Positions 1-9,527 of a DNA stretch of 64,000 nucleotides are shown here, one piece after another (positions within the stretch are counted from its first letter, which is position 1; each line of letters begins with the position of its first letter). A program made the position numbers and the translations under genes. This DNA is from Phycisphaeraceae bacterium (GTDB lineage Bacteria > Planctomycetota > Phycisphaerae > Phycisphaerales > UBA1924). The stretch spans positions 1 to 64,000 of the forward strand of contig JAHBXL010000005.1 in assembly GCA_019636495.1 (NCBI GenBank). Direction: 5' to 3'. The notes beneath the pieces are model-generated. The model did no database searches. It had not been told where the DNA came from and saw only the letters and a list, made by a program, of their open reading frames with translations.

Positions 1-59
1 CAGCGAGGGGGGGAAGGGGGGGGAGGGGAGTGAAGGGGGGAAGGTGCGAGCGGGCAGAA

Positions 60-186
60 CCCCTCACCGTCTCGGCCTTCGGCCTCGACACCTCTCCCCG
101 GCGACCGGGGGAAGGCGAACCAAGGCCCCCTCACCGGTCGCTGCGCGACCACCTCTCCCCGTTCAGAGCAACGGGGAGAGGGGAAA
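60..186. repeat. Two degenerate copies of a GC-rich intergenic repeat
   Basis: Two similar units lie head to tail, roughly 60-118 and 126-186. Each starts with CCCCTCACCG, continues into a short hairpin (CGGCCTTCGGCC in the first, GTCGCTGCGCGAC in the second), and then has ACCTCTCCCC followed by a second stem. In the second unit CTCCCCGTT pairs with AACGGGGAG. The unit looks like the abundant CCCTCACC/CTCTCCCC palindromic intergenic repeats of many GC-rich bacteria. No coding signal was seen. Confidence 0.5.
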
Positions 187-452
187 TTCGGAACACGTCC
201 GATAGGTTGTCCGGGGCTTGCGTGCGGCACGGGCGTCTCCAAGGAGAACCGAGACAGCCCTCTCATCCATGGGGAAGGTACCACCCCGTACGCGGAATGC
301 AAGGGGCGGTTCTGAATCTCCGGCCCGAACGTGTACACAACTTGCGACGCGCCCGCCGCGGCGGGACTGACTGCACAAAACTGTGCAACGGGCCACCAGA
401 GTGCCGGACCACCGGAGTGCCGGTGCCACAAGTGATCTTCTTCACGATCGGG
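187..452. other. Intergenic region with hairpin and short tandem repeat
   Basis: No convincing gene lies between the repeat above and the stop codon at 453. Two local structures are visible. A perfect hairpin occupies 372-387 (TGCACA, loop AAAC, TGTGCA). A 16-base tandem pair occupies 393-424 (CCACCAGAGTGCCGGA then CCACCGGAGTGCCGGT). Both lie just downstream of the minus-strand gene ending at 453 and could help end its transcription, although no T-run follows. Confidence 0.4.
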
Positions 453-3400
453 TCATGGGCAGCCCGCGAACCACGCCGACAGGTAGGCGAAGATGTCGGG
501 CACGCCGGTCGCGCCCGAGCGGTCAAAGTCGGCATCGCCCGCGAACCACGCCGCGAGGAACGCGAAGATGTCCGACACGTTGATCACAAGGTCGCCATTG
601 ACATCGAGCGCCAGGGGCGAGCCGGGGAAGACCAGCGGGTCCGCCGCGTCGGAGCAGACCGCGGCCTCGTCGCCGTCGAGCCAGCCATCCATGTCGCGGT
701 CGATTCCGCAGCGGTGCTCGGTGCCCTTGACGACGACGGTGTAGGTCAGTTCCGATCCCGGCGCGGCGAGCGCGAGGAGCGCGGCGGGCGTGTACGACTC
801 TCCGAGCCGGTCGCTCTGGAACGATCCGCCGCCGTCGGGCACGAACTTCCAGCCGCGCATACGCCCCGCCTGCAGGCCCTTGACGATCAGGCCCACCCTG
901 TTGGCGCTGGCCTGCGCGATCATCGCGTTGATGAGCGCGGTGTCGGCCGTGGCCGCGATGGTCACGGTTGTTTGCGCGCCGACCGCCGCGTGCGTGTCCT
1001 TGCTCGGCGGGCCGGGCGGGATGAGCGGGTTGTTCACCGCGCCTGCGGGAAGATCGGACCCGCTGAAGGCAAGCATGAACGCCACGAGGTCGGCGACCAT
1101 CTGGTTGCCGGTGACGGTGAACACCGGCTCGGAAACGAATCGCTCGAGCGTGTCGACGCTGCCATCGTGCAGCACGCCGAAGCCGGCGGTGTTCATCTGC
1201 ACCAGCGCGTTGAATCCGGTCTTTTCATACATGTTGCGCAGTTGCGGCGTCTTCATGGTGATGTTGGTCGTGCCGTCGACCGACACCAGGCCCAGGCGGC
1301 GCTCGCCGTTCGGTCCCGGGGCGATGAGTTGGTACGTCCCGCCGACGAGGCGGTACTCGGTGCCCGCGCCGGTCGGCAGGGTGTGGCACGTCACGCACGC
1401 GAAGGTGTTGGCGTCGAGCCGCACGGTCGTGCTGCGGTAGGCGTTCATGCCGTTGACGGCGTTGCCGTTGGGCAACGGCAGGCCCGCCGCGCCAAAGCGG
1501 CCGGTCGTCAGATGGCCGGGCAGGGGCAGGCTTGTCGGCAACGTGTTATCGAAGTTGCGGAACGGGTTGGGCGGAAAGTGGATGGTGGCGAGGAAGTCCT
1601 CGAACTTCTGCATCTCGGGCGCGGGCAGCGGCTCGTCGGCCCCTTGCAACCCCTCGAACGCGCCGGCGAACTCCTCGAGCCCGAGGCGGTCGCCGCGCCA
1701 GTGGTGCGGCTCCTTGCCGATGATGTCCTGCAGGGTCTGCGTGGTCATCGGGCCCTTCATGGGGTGATAGGGCTGGAAGCCGGTGGTCAGGCCGAAGAGC
1801 CCCTGCCCCAGGTTGCGCGTGGCGGTCGAGACCGCGATCGAAGCGCCGGACGGGTCGCCCAGATCCCAAGCAAGCCGATCGAAGCGCGCATCGACGTGGC
1901 ACGATGCGCACGCAACGTGCCCGAGCCCCGAGCCGATGTGCGTGTCGTAGAGGTGCGGGCGACCGAGTTTGATCGCCGGCGGCGTCGGATCGAAGTACGG
2001 CACGGTCGCGATGACCGCCTTCGAAGATGTATCGATCACCGAGATCGTCGCATCGAACCGGTTGAGGACGTAGAGCCGGGCCCGCGGCTCATCGAGCGCC
2101 AAGCCCGTCGGTCCCTGCCCCACCGGGATGACCGCCGACACGCCGCCGGGCATGTGGCGCGAACCGTCGCCCTCGTACTGCACGATGTTGTTCGAACCCA
2201 TGCCCGCGACAAACACGCGGTCGCCCGCGTTGTTCCAGGCGACTGCGCGCGGATCGCCGATCGCCTCGGCGCGCAGCGCGTGCGGCACGCTGCCGACTGC
2301 GTAGTCGAGCGCCGCCAGGTGCGGGTTCAGATCGGCGACCCACTCCGCCGCGGGCGTCGATGGATCGACCAGCGCTCCCAGCACGCGCAGAAACGTGCCC
2401 TTCAGGTTCGGCTCAAAGCGCTTCTCGTTGACACCGTCGGTGCCCACGACCAGCACGCGTCCGGTCGCCGGGTTCACGCCCACCGCCATGCAGATGTTCA
2501 TCAACCCTGTCTGATAGGTCACGCCCAGAGTCGCGGCGTCGATGATCGCCAGGTCGTGGTCGTACAGGTCCCACCCCGGCACGCGACCGGACTTGTTCGC
2601 GCCAGTCCCCCCCACCGCCGGACCGTTCACCATCGTGGTCCAGTCGCCACCGTTGTCGTCCATCCACCGGTTCGCGGCGTTCTTCTTGACGATCAGACTG
2701 ACCCGCGGCGGGCCGGCCACGGCGATCGGCGGCACAAACGATGCGCCGACATTCGGCGGCGGGTTCACGCCGCCGTAGGGGCCGGCCGGGTCGTTCACGA
2801 CGTTGGGCGGGAACGCCAGCGTGCCGCCGCTGTCATCGATCCCCCCGCCCAGCACCGTCGACTTGTTGCCCGACTCGAACACCGCGACATAAACGCGCGA
2901 GCCGTCGGGGCTCACACCCAGAGCGCGAGGATCCTCGCCGACGATCGGAATGTTGGTCGGCGCGGCGTCGAGATTGGCCAGATCGAACACCTGCACGGTG
3001 TTGGCCTGCGAGCAGGAGACAAATGCGCGCGTCGCGGCCGGGCCAACGCCCCCCGCGAACACCACATCGCATGGCTCATCGCGTGTCTTGAGCGTTCGCA
3101 CGACGCTCCCCGAGATCAGATTGACGATCGACACCGTGTCGGAAATGTGGTTGACCACCCATGCCTCGGTGTTCGACCGCGCCCGTACGCTCACCGGGTC
3201 GATGCCCACCGGGATCGACCGCTGATGAACCGGCACTCCGGAGAGAATCGAGAAGACCTCGAGCCGGTTGTCCGGCGTGTTCACGACCAGCAGATACTGG
3301 CCGTTGGGAGTCATGTCCATCGGGTGGACGTGCGGGTCCTCCCAGTTCACGAACTGGAACGGGTCCACGCCGCGGGCTTCGCCGCCGGTCTCCGCAACTT

Positions 3401-3488
3401 CGCGCACGCGGTCCTGAGCGGCCGCGACGGCGCCCAACCCGAGCGCGGCCGCAACGAACCCGAGGAACATTCGGAATGGGATGTACAT
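453..3488 (-). CDS. Secreted YVTN-type beta-propeller / cytochrome c protein with GC-type dockerin
   Basis: The 1011-residue product begins with a signal peptide (FVAAALGLGAVAAAQ). The N-terminal half carries propeller blades with motifs such as SPDGSRVYVAVFESG and LDEPRARLYVLNRFDATISV, typical of YVTN/lactonase-like seven-bladed propellers. Two haem-attachment motifs follow, CASCH at about residues 527-531 and CVTCH at about 698-702, in the style of di-haem peroxidase/MauG-like modules. The last 55 or so residues are a paired dockerin-like segment, DVNGDLVINVSDIFAFLAAW and FDRSGATGVPDIFAYLSAWF, ending in AGCP. The ATG at 3488 is chosen because GGAGG lies 7 bases upstream and the signal peptide starts there. 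Likely a periplasmic or surface electron-transfer or oxidase protein; the substrate is unknown. Confidence 0.85.
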   Translation of the reverse strand: MYIPFRMFLGFVAAALGLGAVAAAQDRVREVAETGGEARGVDPFQFVNWEDPHVHPMDMTPNGQYLLVVNTPDNRLEVFSILSGVPVHQRSIPVGIDPVSVRARSNTEAWVVNHISDTVSIVNLISGSVVRTLKTRDEPCDVVFAGGVGPAATRAFVSCSQANTVQVFDLANLDAAPTNIPIVGEDPRALGVSPDGSRVYVAVFESGNKSTVLGGGIDDSGGTLAFPPNVVNDPAGPYGGVNPPPNVGASFVPPIAVAGPPRVSLIVKKNAANRWMDDNGGDWTTMVNGPAVGGTGANKSGRVPGWDLYDHDLAIIDAATLGVTYQTGLMNICMAVGVNPATGRVLVVGTDGVNEKRFEPNLKGTFLRVLGALVDPSTPAAEWVADLNPHLAALDYAVGSVPHALRAEAIGDPRAVAWNNAGDRVFVAGMGSNNIVQYEGDGSRHMPGGVSAVIPVGQGPTGLALDEPRARLYVLNRFDATISVIDTSSKAVIATVPYFDPTPPAIKLGRPHLYDTHIGSGLGHVACASCHVDARFDRLAWDLGDPSGASIAVSTATRNLGQGLFGLTTGFQPYHPMKGPMTTQTLQDIIGKEPHHWRGDRLGLEEFAGAFEGLQGADEPLPAPEMQKFEDFLATIHFPPNPFRNFDNTLPTSLPLPGHLTTGRFGAAGLPLPNGNAVNGMNAYRSTTVRLDANTFACVTCHTLPTGAGTEYRLVGGTYQLIAPGPNGERRLGLVSVDGTTNITMKTPQLRNMYEKTGFNALVQMNTAGFGVLHDGSVDTLERFVSEPVFTVTGNQMVADLVAFMLAFSGSDLPAGAVNNPLIPPGPPSKDTHAAVGAQTTVTIAATADTALINAMIAQASANRVGLIVKGLQAGRMRGWKFVPDGGGSFQSDRLGESYTPAALLALAAPGSELTYTVVVKGTEHRCGIDRDMDGWLDGDEAAVCSDAADPLVFPGSPLALDVNGDLVINVSDIFAFLAAWFAGDADFDRSGATGVPDIFAYLSAWFAGCP

Positions 3489-3589
3489 GCAATCGCCTCC
3501 GGCTGGGTGAACCGCCCGACACCCCCCCCGGGGCCGCTCGGTCCAGCATACCACACAAGGCGACGAATCCCGCCACGCGACATCCGGAT

Positions 3590-5374
3590 TCAGGGATTGC
3601 CTGCCGCACCAACGGGCGCCACTCCCGCGTCCACCCCGCGGGGGGTGAAGGGGAAGGCCGGGGGCGTGGGGTCTTCATCGGGCCCGCCGCGCGGATCGAG
3701 CGGGGCCCACTCGAGTTTCGCCGCGCCCAGCAGGGTCCCGGTGGCGTAGGCCAGATCGACCAGGGACACCTGGTAATCGAGCAGCGCGACGATCTCGGAC
3801 CTTTGCGCATCGGCAAGCCTCGCCGCGGCGCTCAGAACATCGGTGCTGGTGCTGGCGCCGACATCGAACTGCCGCTGCTCGGCGCGGAAGGCCCGCCCCG
3901 CGGCCAGGGCGTTCTGCCGCGCGGCCATGATGCGCTGCCAACCGGCGTCGACGTTGTCCGCGGCGTTGAGCACCTCCAGCCGGATGGCCTGCTCGCGCGC
4001 CTCGCGGGTCGCCAGGCGCTGCAGGCGCGACAGGATCGCCTGCTGCACCCGGGCCTTGGCGCCCTCGTTGCCCAGCGGTACCTCGCCGGAAAGCGAGACC
4101 GACCATGATTCGAAGTCGTTGCCGCGGAGTTGGTCGTTGGCATCGCTGAATGTCGCGCCCAGCCCGCCGATGTTGTAGCGATAGTCGAGCGCGACCGCGG
4201 GCAGCGCCTGGTTCTTGGCGAACTCGATGCCGGAGGAATCGAGGGCGATCTGCAGTTCGAGTTCCAGCATCTCCATGCGGCGTGCGACCGCGCCATCGGC
4301 CAGTTCCGGGCCATCGAACTCGTAGCGCACCGGATCGGGCTGCGAAGTGGGAACGATCATCGTGGGCGTGTGAAGTTCGAGCCCTTGCTGGTTGATGAGT
4401 CGCTTGAGGGCGCGCTGCTGGTTCAGCACGGCGTTCTCGGCGCGGATGATCGCCTCCAGCCGCTCGGCCACGCCGGCCTCGGCACGGACCACCTCGATCT
4501 CGGGCAGGTCGCCCGCATCGACGCGCCGCCGCGCCCGCGCCAACTGGTCGACCGCCAGTTCGTACTGCTGCTGCGCCACGTCCAGCGACCGGCGCACCGC
4601 ATCGAGCAGCCAATAGGCGCGGTCCGCCGCGGCCAGTTGCCGGACCACCTCGAGTTTCGTCCGCGCCTGGGTGATCTGGTCCTGGTAACTCGCGACGCGG
4701 ATCGAGTAGGTGTTCACCCGTCGGCCCGCGCCGCGCAGCAGCGGATGGCTCAGCGACAGCGTGAGGTCCGACGTGTACGCGGTGTTGAGTGTGAAGAACG
4801 GGTTGTTGGTCTCCGACCGGGTCGCGGCGAGATCGACGCTCACGCGACCGCCCGTCCGCAGCGGGATGTCCACCGCGCCGCCGATGAAGCCGGAGTCCTG
4901 CTGGTTGCTCGCCGTCACATCAAGCGTCGGACTGTCGGTCTCGCGATAGCCGATGCGCGGCCGGAAGACCGCCTCGAACCGTGCCTCCTCTTCGCGCAGT
5001 CGCTCCGATGCGCGGACCGGCTCGATGAGCGCGATGCGCAGGTCGAGGTTGCGCGCAAGCGTGGCGGCCCGGACCTCCTCGAGCGTCAACTCGACGCGCT
5101 CCAGACCCTCGAACCGACGTCGCACCGCGCTGACCGCATCGGGCGCGCCTTCCGCGGCCGGAGTCTCGGGCGCACGGTACCGCTCGGATTCGAAACGCTC
5201 CAGTTGCCGCAGGCGCTCGGCGGGCGCCTTGCGTCCGTAGTCGGAGTCGATCGACCCCAACGGGTTGGCGCACGCGCCGAGAAGCGCCGCCGCGACGATG
5301 CTCGCCGGGACGGCCGCGCGTCCTGACACATGGAAGAACCCCGAGGCCGGACTGAGTCGCTTCTGTTCGGTCAT
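3590..5374 (-). CDS. TolC-family outer-membrane efflux lipoprotein
   Basis: The 594-residue protein has a lipoprotein signal (SIVAAALLGAC, Cys as the acylation site) and two repeated long-helix halves typical of TolC/OprM outer-membrane factors, for example LEEVRAATLARNLDLRIALI, a beta-barrel stretch around YTSDLTLSLSHPLLRGAGRR, and the closing LSAAARLADAQRSEIVALLDY. It is the last gene of an operon transcribed 8791 to 3590 (adaptor, ATPase, permease, TolC), so it should form the outer-membrane exit of that pump. Its N-terminal segment (NPLGSIDSDYG) resembles that of the second TolC-like protein at 21193 (SPLGSRSTDIG), so the two are paralogues. ATG 5374 was chosen because the lipoprotein signal follows; the ribosome site is weak (AGGGG). 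Confidence 0.88.
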   Translation of the reverse strand: MTEQKRLSPASGFFHVSGRAAVPASIVAAALLGACANPLGSIDSDYGRKAPAERLRQLERFESERYRAPETPAAEGAPDAVSAVRRRFEGLERVELTLEEVRAATLARNLDLRIALIEPVRASERLREEEARFEAVFRPRIGYRETDSPTLDVTASNQQDSGFIGGAVDIPLRTGGRVSVDLAATRSETNNPFFTLNTAYTSDLTLSLSHPLLRGAGRRVNTYSIRVASYQDQITQARTKLEVVRQLAAADRAYWLLDAVRRSLDVAQQQYELAVDQLARARRRVDAGDLPEIEVVRAEAGVAERLEAIIRAENAVLNQQRALKRLINQQGLELHTPTMIVPTSQPDPVRYEFDGPELADGAVARRMEMLELELQIALDSSGIEFAKNQALPAVALDYRYNIGGLGATFSDANDQLRGNDFESWSVSLSGEVPLGNEGAKARVQQAILSRLQRLATREAREQAIRLEVLNAADNVDAGWQRIMAARQNALAAGRAFRAEQRQFDVGASTSTDVLSAAARLADAQRSEIVALLDYQVSLVDLAYATGTLLGAAKLEWAPLDPRGGPDEDPTPPAFPFTPRGVDAGVAPVGAAGNP

Positions 5375-5436
5375 GCGCGCCCCTGCGTTGCTCACTGCCC
5401 TTGGACCTTCCGCGCGCAGCGCCCTGGTCTGCGCTC

Positions 5437-6684
5437 TCACTCGTGCCGCAGCGCGACGATCGGGTCGAGCCGCGCCGCCTTGATCGCCGGGAACATCCCG
5501 AACACGACGCCAATGAACACCGAGAATCCGATCGAGAGCAGCACCGCCCACGGCGGGACGCTGGCCTCGGGAAGCGGCGAATCGGGCAGCGAACGGACCA
5601 GCAGCACCAGCCCCTGGCCGATGGCCCAGCCGATGCCCGCGCCCATCAGGCACAGCACCACCGACTCGACGAGGAACTGCATGAGAATCACCGCGGGCCG
5701 CGCCCCGACGGCCTTGCGGAGGCCGATCTCGCGCGTGCGCTCCGACACCGACACCAGCATGATGTTCATGATGCCGATGCCGCCGACCAGCAGCGAGATC
5801 GAGACGATCGCCCCGAGAATGGCCGTGAGCGCGCCCGCCACGGCGCGGAACTGGTCGATGAACTGCTGGAAGACGCGGACCATGAACGTATCGTCGTCGC
5901 CCGGCTCCAGCCCGCGCATGTTCCGCAGCACGAACCGCACCTCGCCCTCGACGTCGGCCGCGCGGTCCGCCGAACGCAACTGACCCCACGCCATGTTGAT
6001 GTGCCCCCAGGGGTTGAGCAGACGCGCCGTCGAGAACGGGATGAACACCTCCGTCGACGAGTCGCCGCCGCCGAACATCCCCGCCAGTTGGATCGTCTCC
6101 ACCACGCCGACAACCAGGAACCGGCGGCCGCCGATCAGGACCCAGGTCTCCTCGCCGGTCGGGTCGCTGGGCAGACCCATCTCGGTGATCGCCTGGTCGT
6201 TCACCAGGCAGACCATCTGCCGCAGTTGCTCGTCGATGCTCGTGAACGGCCGCCCCATGATGACCGACCGGCCCTCGATGTCGTGCCACTCAGGCCAGAT
6301 GCCGACGACCGACACGCTCTCGATCTTCTTGTCGCCGTACTGGATCGAGTAGCCGCCGTAGTACATCGGGCTGATCTTCTCCAGCGACGGGCAGTGCTCG
6401 AGCATCGCGAGGATCTCGCGCTCCTTGAGTTGCACCTCGCGCCAGGTTGTGCGGGTCCGCATCGAGTCGGGCAGCATGCCGTCGAGGAAGACCCGGCGCG
6501 TCCCGATCTTCTCGAACTGCGAAAGGATGAACCGCTCGGCGCCCGTCATCGCGCCGACCACGGCGATGATCGCCGCGACGCCGATGATCACGCCCAGGGT
6601 CGTCAGCACCGCGCGGAACCGGTTGGCCCAGATCTGGCTGATGGCGAGGACCACCGTCTGCAGCAGGAGTCGGAGGATGATCAC
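5437..6684 (-). CDS. MacB/FtsX-type ABC transporter permease
   Basis: The 415-residue membrane protein has one N-terminal transmembrane helix (LTTLGVIIGVAAIIAVVGAM), a periplasmic MacB-like core domain of about 220 residues, and three C-terminal helices beginning at IVSISLLVGGIGIMNIMLVS, a hallmark stretch of the MacB/LolC/FtsX permease family, followed by SERTREIGLRKAVGA. The start overlaps the stop of the upstream ATPase gene by four bases (ATGA), which indicates translational coupling. The partner ATPase, adaptor and TolC in the same operon point to a MacAB-TolC-like tripartite exporter. The substrate (macrolide, peptide or lipid) cannot be told from sequence. Confidence 0.92.
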   Translation of the reverse strand: MIILRLLLQTVVLAISQIWANRFRAVLTTLGVIIGVAAIIAVVGAMTGAERFILSQFEKIGTRRVFLDGMLPDSMRTRTTWREVQLKEREILAMLEHCPSLEKISPMYYGGYSIQYGDKKIESVSVVGIWPEWHDIEGRSVIMGRPFTSIDEQLRQMVCLVNDQAITEMGLPSDPTGEETWVLIGGRRFLVVGVVETIQLAGMFGGGDSSTEVFIPFSTARLLNPWGHINMAWGQLRSADRAADVEGEVRFVLRNMRGLEPGDDDTFMVRVFQQFIDQFRAVAGALTAILGAIVSISLLVGGIGIMNIMLVSVSERTREIGLRKAVGARPAVILMQFLVESVVLCLMGAGIGWAIGQGLVLLVRSLPDSPLPEASVPPWAVLLSIGFSVFIGVVFGMFPAIKAARLDPIVALRHE

Positions 6685-7448
6685 GGCGCGGCCCCCGCGT
6701 GCTCCGCCGCGGCGGCGCGCTGCGCCATGCCCGCGACGGCGTTGAGGTACTCGCGGTGCACGGGGTCCTGCGCGGTGGGGTAGTCGGTCAGCACGCGCCC
6801 GTCGCGCAGGCGGATGATGCGTTGCGCGTTCCCGGCGACGTCCTCCTCATGCGTGACAATGACGATCGTCTGCCCGTCGGCGTGCAGGGCCCGGAACAGT
6901 CCGATGATCTCCCCGGCGGTGCGCGAGTCGAGGTTGCCCGTCGGCTCATCGGCCAGGAGCAAACTGGGCTCGTTGACCAGCGCCCGCGCGACGGCGACAC
7001 GCTGCCGCTGGCCGCCCGAGAGTTGGCTGGGCCGGTGCTTCATGCGGTCGGCCAGCCCGACGCGCTCCAAGGCGCGTGTCGCGAGTTTCCGTGCGTTGAA
7101 CGCGTGCTTGCTGGAGTACAGCAGCGGGAGCATCACGTTCTGCAGCGCGGTCTGGCGCGAGAGCAACTCGAACGACTGAAAGACAAACCCGATCTCCTCG
7201 TTTCGCACCTTCGCCAGCGCGCCCGCGCCGAGCCGGTGCGTCGGCCGACCGTTGAGTTCGTATGTCCCGCGCGTCGGCCGATCGAGACACCCCAGGACGT
7301 TCATCAGCGTGCTCTTGCCCGAGCCCGATGCACCCATGATCGCCACGAACTCGTTGCGCTCGATGGTCAGGTCGATGCCGCGCAGCGCGTGGATGCGCTC
7401 CACGCCCACCTTGTAGACCTTCTCGAGTTTGCGGATGGCGATGGTCAT
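6681..7448 (-). CDS. MacB/LolD-type ABC transporter ATP-binding protein
   Basis: The 255-residue ATPase has Walker A GASGSGKST at residues 39-47, Q-loop near 91, signature LSGGQRQRV at 143-151, Walker B LLLADEP at 163-169 and the switch histidine at 200 (VIVTHEE). This arrangement is typical of the MacB/LolD family. In Escherichia coli MacB the ATPase and permease are fused; here they are separate genes overlapping by four bases. It should power the permease encoded immediately downstream. Confidence 0.93.
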   Translation of the reverse strand: MTIAIRKLEKVYKVGVERIHALRGIDLTIERNEFVAIMGASGSGKSTLMNVLGCLDRPTRGTYELNGRPTHRLGAGALAKVRNEEIGFVFQSFELLSRQTALQNVMLPLLYSSKHAFNARKLATRALERVGLADRMKHRPSQLSGGQRQRVAVARALVNEPSLLLADEPTGNLDSRTAGEIIGLFRALHADGQTIVIVTHEEDVAGNAQRIIRLRDGRVLTDYPTAQDPVHREYLNAVAGMAQRAAAAEHAGAAP

Positions 7449-7471
7449 GGGGCCGCGGCCGAGCCTCTCTC

Positions 7472-8791
7472 TCAGTTGGCGCCGGCGCCCGGCGCGCCGG
7501 AAGACTGCGCAACGCCCGCCGCGGCACGGGCGCCCGGCACCGAAGCCGGGCCGTCCTCCTCGACCTTCTGCCCGTGCTTGAGCGTCGCCAGAACCTTGTA
7601 GGGTCCGGTGATGATCCGGTCACCCGGGGCCAGACCCTGAACGACCACGGTCGAACGCAGGTCACTCGACCCCGCGACCACCGGCACGGCGACGGCCTCG
7701 CCATTCACGAGTTTGTACACGACCCGCGCAAACGCCTTGTTCCGGCCGATCCCCTGCACGCCCGCGGCGACGGCCGCCGGCAGTTCGTCGATCCGGCGGT
7801 CCACCACGGCCTGGCTGGGAACCTTCAGCACGTCCACCATGGTCTCGACGTGGATGTCGCAGTTGGCCAACCCGCCCACCAGCAGCAACTGCTCATCGTC
7901 GCGGAGTTCCAACTCGATCTCGACTTCGTAGTAGTGTCGGCCATCGCGCGGCGAAGTCCTCTTCTGCGGGCGCACCTTGTCGACCCGCCCGGGGAACTCG
8001 CGGCCCGGGTACGCCGTCACGTACACCGTCGCGCGCTGACCCGGCTGGATGAGTTGAATGTTCCCCTCGTCCACCTCGGCGCGCATGATGATGTGCGACA
8101 AGTCGGCGATCTCCAGGATCGTCTGCCCGAGGTTGTTGAACGTGCCCAGCACCAGTTCGCCGATCTCATTGTTCAGCAGCGTCACGGTGCCATCGATCGC
8201 GCTGGCGATCACGGTGTTGGCCAGGTCGCGCTCGGCGCGCCGGACCATCGCGCGGGAAGACTCGATCGACTGCTCCGCCGCGCGGACCGCCGCCTCCTGC
8301 TGCAGGTACCGCGCTTCCATCGCCTCCAGTTCGGCGTTGGAGCGGTCCTTGCTCGCGTGCAGCGAACGGACGCGGGTCAGTTCGCTTCGCGCCTGCGCCA
8401 GCGAGGCCTGCGCGCCTTCGAGCCGCGCCTCCTCGGCCCGAAGGCCGGCCCGCGCCGAGTCGAGTTGCGCCTGCAACTCCTCCGCATCAAGCCGTACCAG
8501 CACATCGCCCTTCTTGACGTCCTGCCCCTCGCGGAAGGGCAACGCGGTGATCCGCGCCGAAACCTGCGCGCTGACCTTCACGCGCGTCCGCGCATCGACC
8601 GTGCCGGGCGCGGAAATGGACCGCGTCAGATCGCCCCGCTCGACGCCCTCAAGTTTCACCTTCGTCAGCGCGCTGCGCCCCTGGAACTTCTTGATGTACT
8701 CCTGCGTCCCCGGCCGCGTGAACACGTACGCGCCGCCCCCGCCAACCAGCACGACGACCGCCAGCAGGCTCCCGATGATCCACTTCCACAC
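7472..8791 (-). CDS. MacA/HlyD-type periplasmic adaptor of an efflux pump
   Basis: The 439-residue protein has an N-terminal membrane anchor (MWKWIIGSLLAVVVLVGGGG), a first lipoyl half (VSAQVSARITALPFREGQDV), a long coiled-coil hairpin rich in Glu, Arg and Ala (about residues 110-200), the returning lipoyl half (TVIASAIDGTVTLLNNEIGE), and beta-barrel and membrane-proximal domains. This is the domain order of MacA and other RND/ABC pump adaptors. It is the first gene of the operon, 23 bases ahead of the ATPase, and should bridge the inner-membrane permease to the TolC-like protein at 3590. Confidence 0.92.
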   Translation of the reverse strand: MWKWIIGSLLAVVVLVGGGGAYVFTRPGTQEYIKKFQGRSALTKVKLEGVERGDLTRSISAPGTVDARTRVKVSAQVSARITALPFREGQDVKKGDVLVRLDAEELQAQLDSARAGLRAEEARLEGAQASLAQARSELTRVRSLHASKDRSNAELEAMEARYLQQEAAVRAAEQSIESSRAMVRRAERDLANTVIASAIDGTVTLLNNEIGELVLGTFNNLGQTILEIADLSHIIMRAEVDEGNIQLIQPGQRATVYVTAYPGREFPGRVDKVRPQKRTSPRDGRHYYEVEIELELRDDEQLLLVGGLANCDIHVETMVDVLKVPSQAVVDRRIDELPAAVAAGVQGIGRNKAFARVVYKLVNGEAVAVPVVAGSSDLRSTVVVQGLAPGDRIITGPYKVLATLKHGQKVEEDGPASVPGARAAAGVAQSSGAPGAGAN

Positions 8792-9000
8792 GTCGGAGCC
8801 TCCTGCACACCGTCCACAATGCGACCATGATGCGACATGGTCCGAGAGGAATCGTCAGCCATGATAGGGAATCGCCTCCGCGTGGTTTCGCGGCGGGTAT
8901 CCGCCCATTCCTCTTGACCGAATCACCAACCTGAGGCAGACTCCTTATCAGCACATTCTGCCCATTCCGTTCGCAGGCAGTCTTGCCGCAGGAGCACGAC

Positions 9001-9495
9001 ATGAAACTCCTCTCCACACTGACCGCGGCGGCGACCGTGGCGAGCATGACCGTTGCCTCGGCCCATGCTGACGCACTGGTCTTCGAGGCGTACCTGGACG
9101 GCCTGCAGGTCGTGCCGCCGGTGCCGACAACGGGATCGGGAACCTTTACAATCACGCTCGACACCGCGACCAACACGCTTTCGAACGCCAGCGGCTCATA
9201 CTCCGGTCTGATTGGGAATGTGCTCAACGCGTCGGTTCAGGGTCCTGCCGGGCCCGGAACCAACGGGCAGGCGTTTCTCTTTGTAGATCCCTTCACTCTT
9301 GAGATCCCGGGTGGATCGGCCGTGATCACCCAGGTGCAGGCCCAGGCCATGATCGACGGCGACACATACATCCTCATCCGGACCGACTTCCGCCCGGGGG
9401 GAGAGATCCGGGGCCAGTTGGTGCTTGTTCCCACTCCGGGCACTGGGGCCATTGTCGCGCTGGGCGGGTTGCTGGCGGTTCGGCGGCGTCGCTGA
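9001..9495 (+). CDS. Secreted CHRD-domain protein with PEP-CTERM-like sorting tail
   Basis: The 164-residue protein has a signal peptide (LTAAATVASMTVASAHA) and then a CHRD domain, recognisable from LVFEAYLDGLQVVPPVPTTG, SGTFTITLDTATNTLS and the closing FRPGGEIRGQL. The C-terminus is a short PEP-CTERM-like signal: VPTPGTGAIVALGGLLAVRRRR, that is a Pro motif, a hydrophobic segment and an arginine cluster. The ATG at 9001 is preceded by AGGAG seven bases upstream. CHRD domains occur in chordin and many secreted bacterial proteins without an assigned activity. It is probably exported and anchored or released by a sorting enzyme encoded elsewhere. Confidence 0.85.
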   Translation: MKLLSTLTAAATVASMTVASAHADALVFEAYLDGLQVVPPVPTTGSGTFTITLDTATNTLSNASGSYSGLIGNVLNASVQGPAGPGTNGQAFLFVDPFTLEIPGGSAVITQVQAQAMIDGDTYILIRTDFRPGGEIRGQLVLVPTPGTGAIVALGGLLAVRRRR

Positions 9496-9527
9496 GAATC
9501 GTCGGACAGGAATCTCGGCGTCGAGAC

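Noticed and set aside
30..3749. Very long plus-strand open frame over 30-3749
   Set aside because: It is antisense to the secreted propeller/cytochrome gene. Its translation is Arg/His/Val-rich without domains, as expected from a GC-rich shadow frame. Similar long antisense frames over most of the other genes were left out for the same reason.
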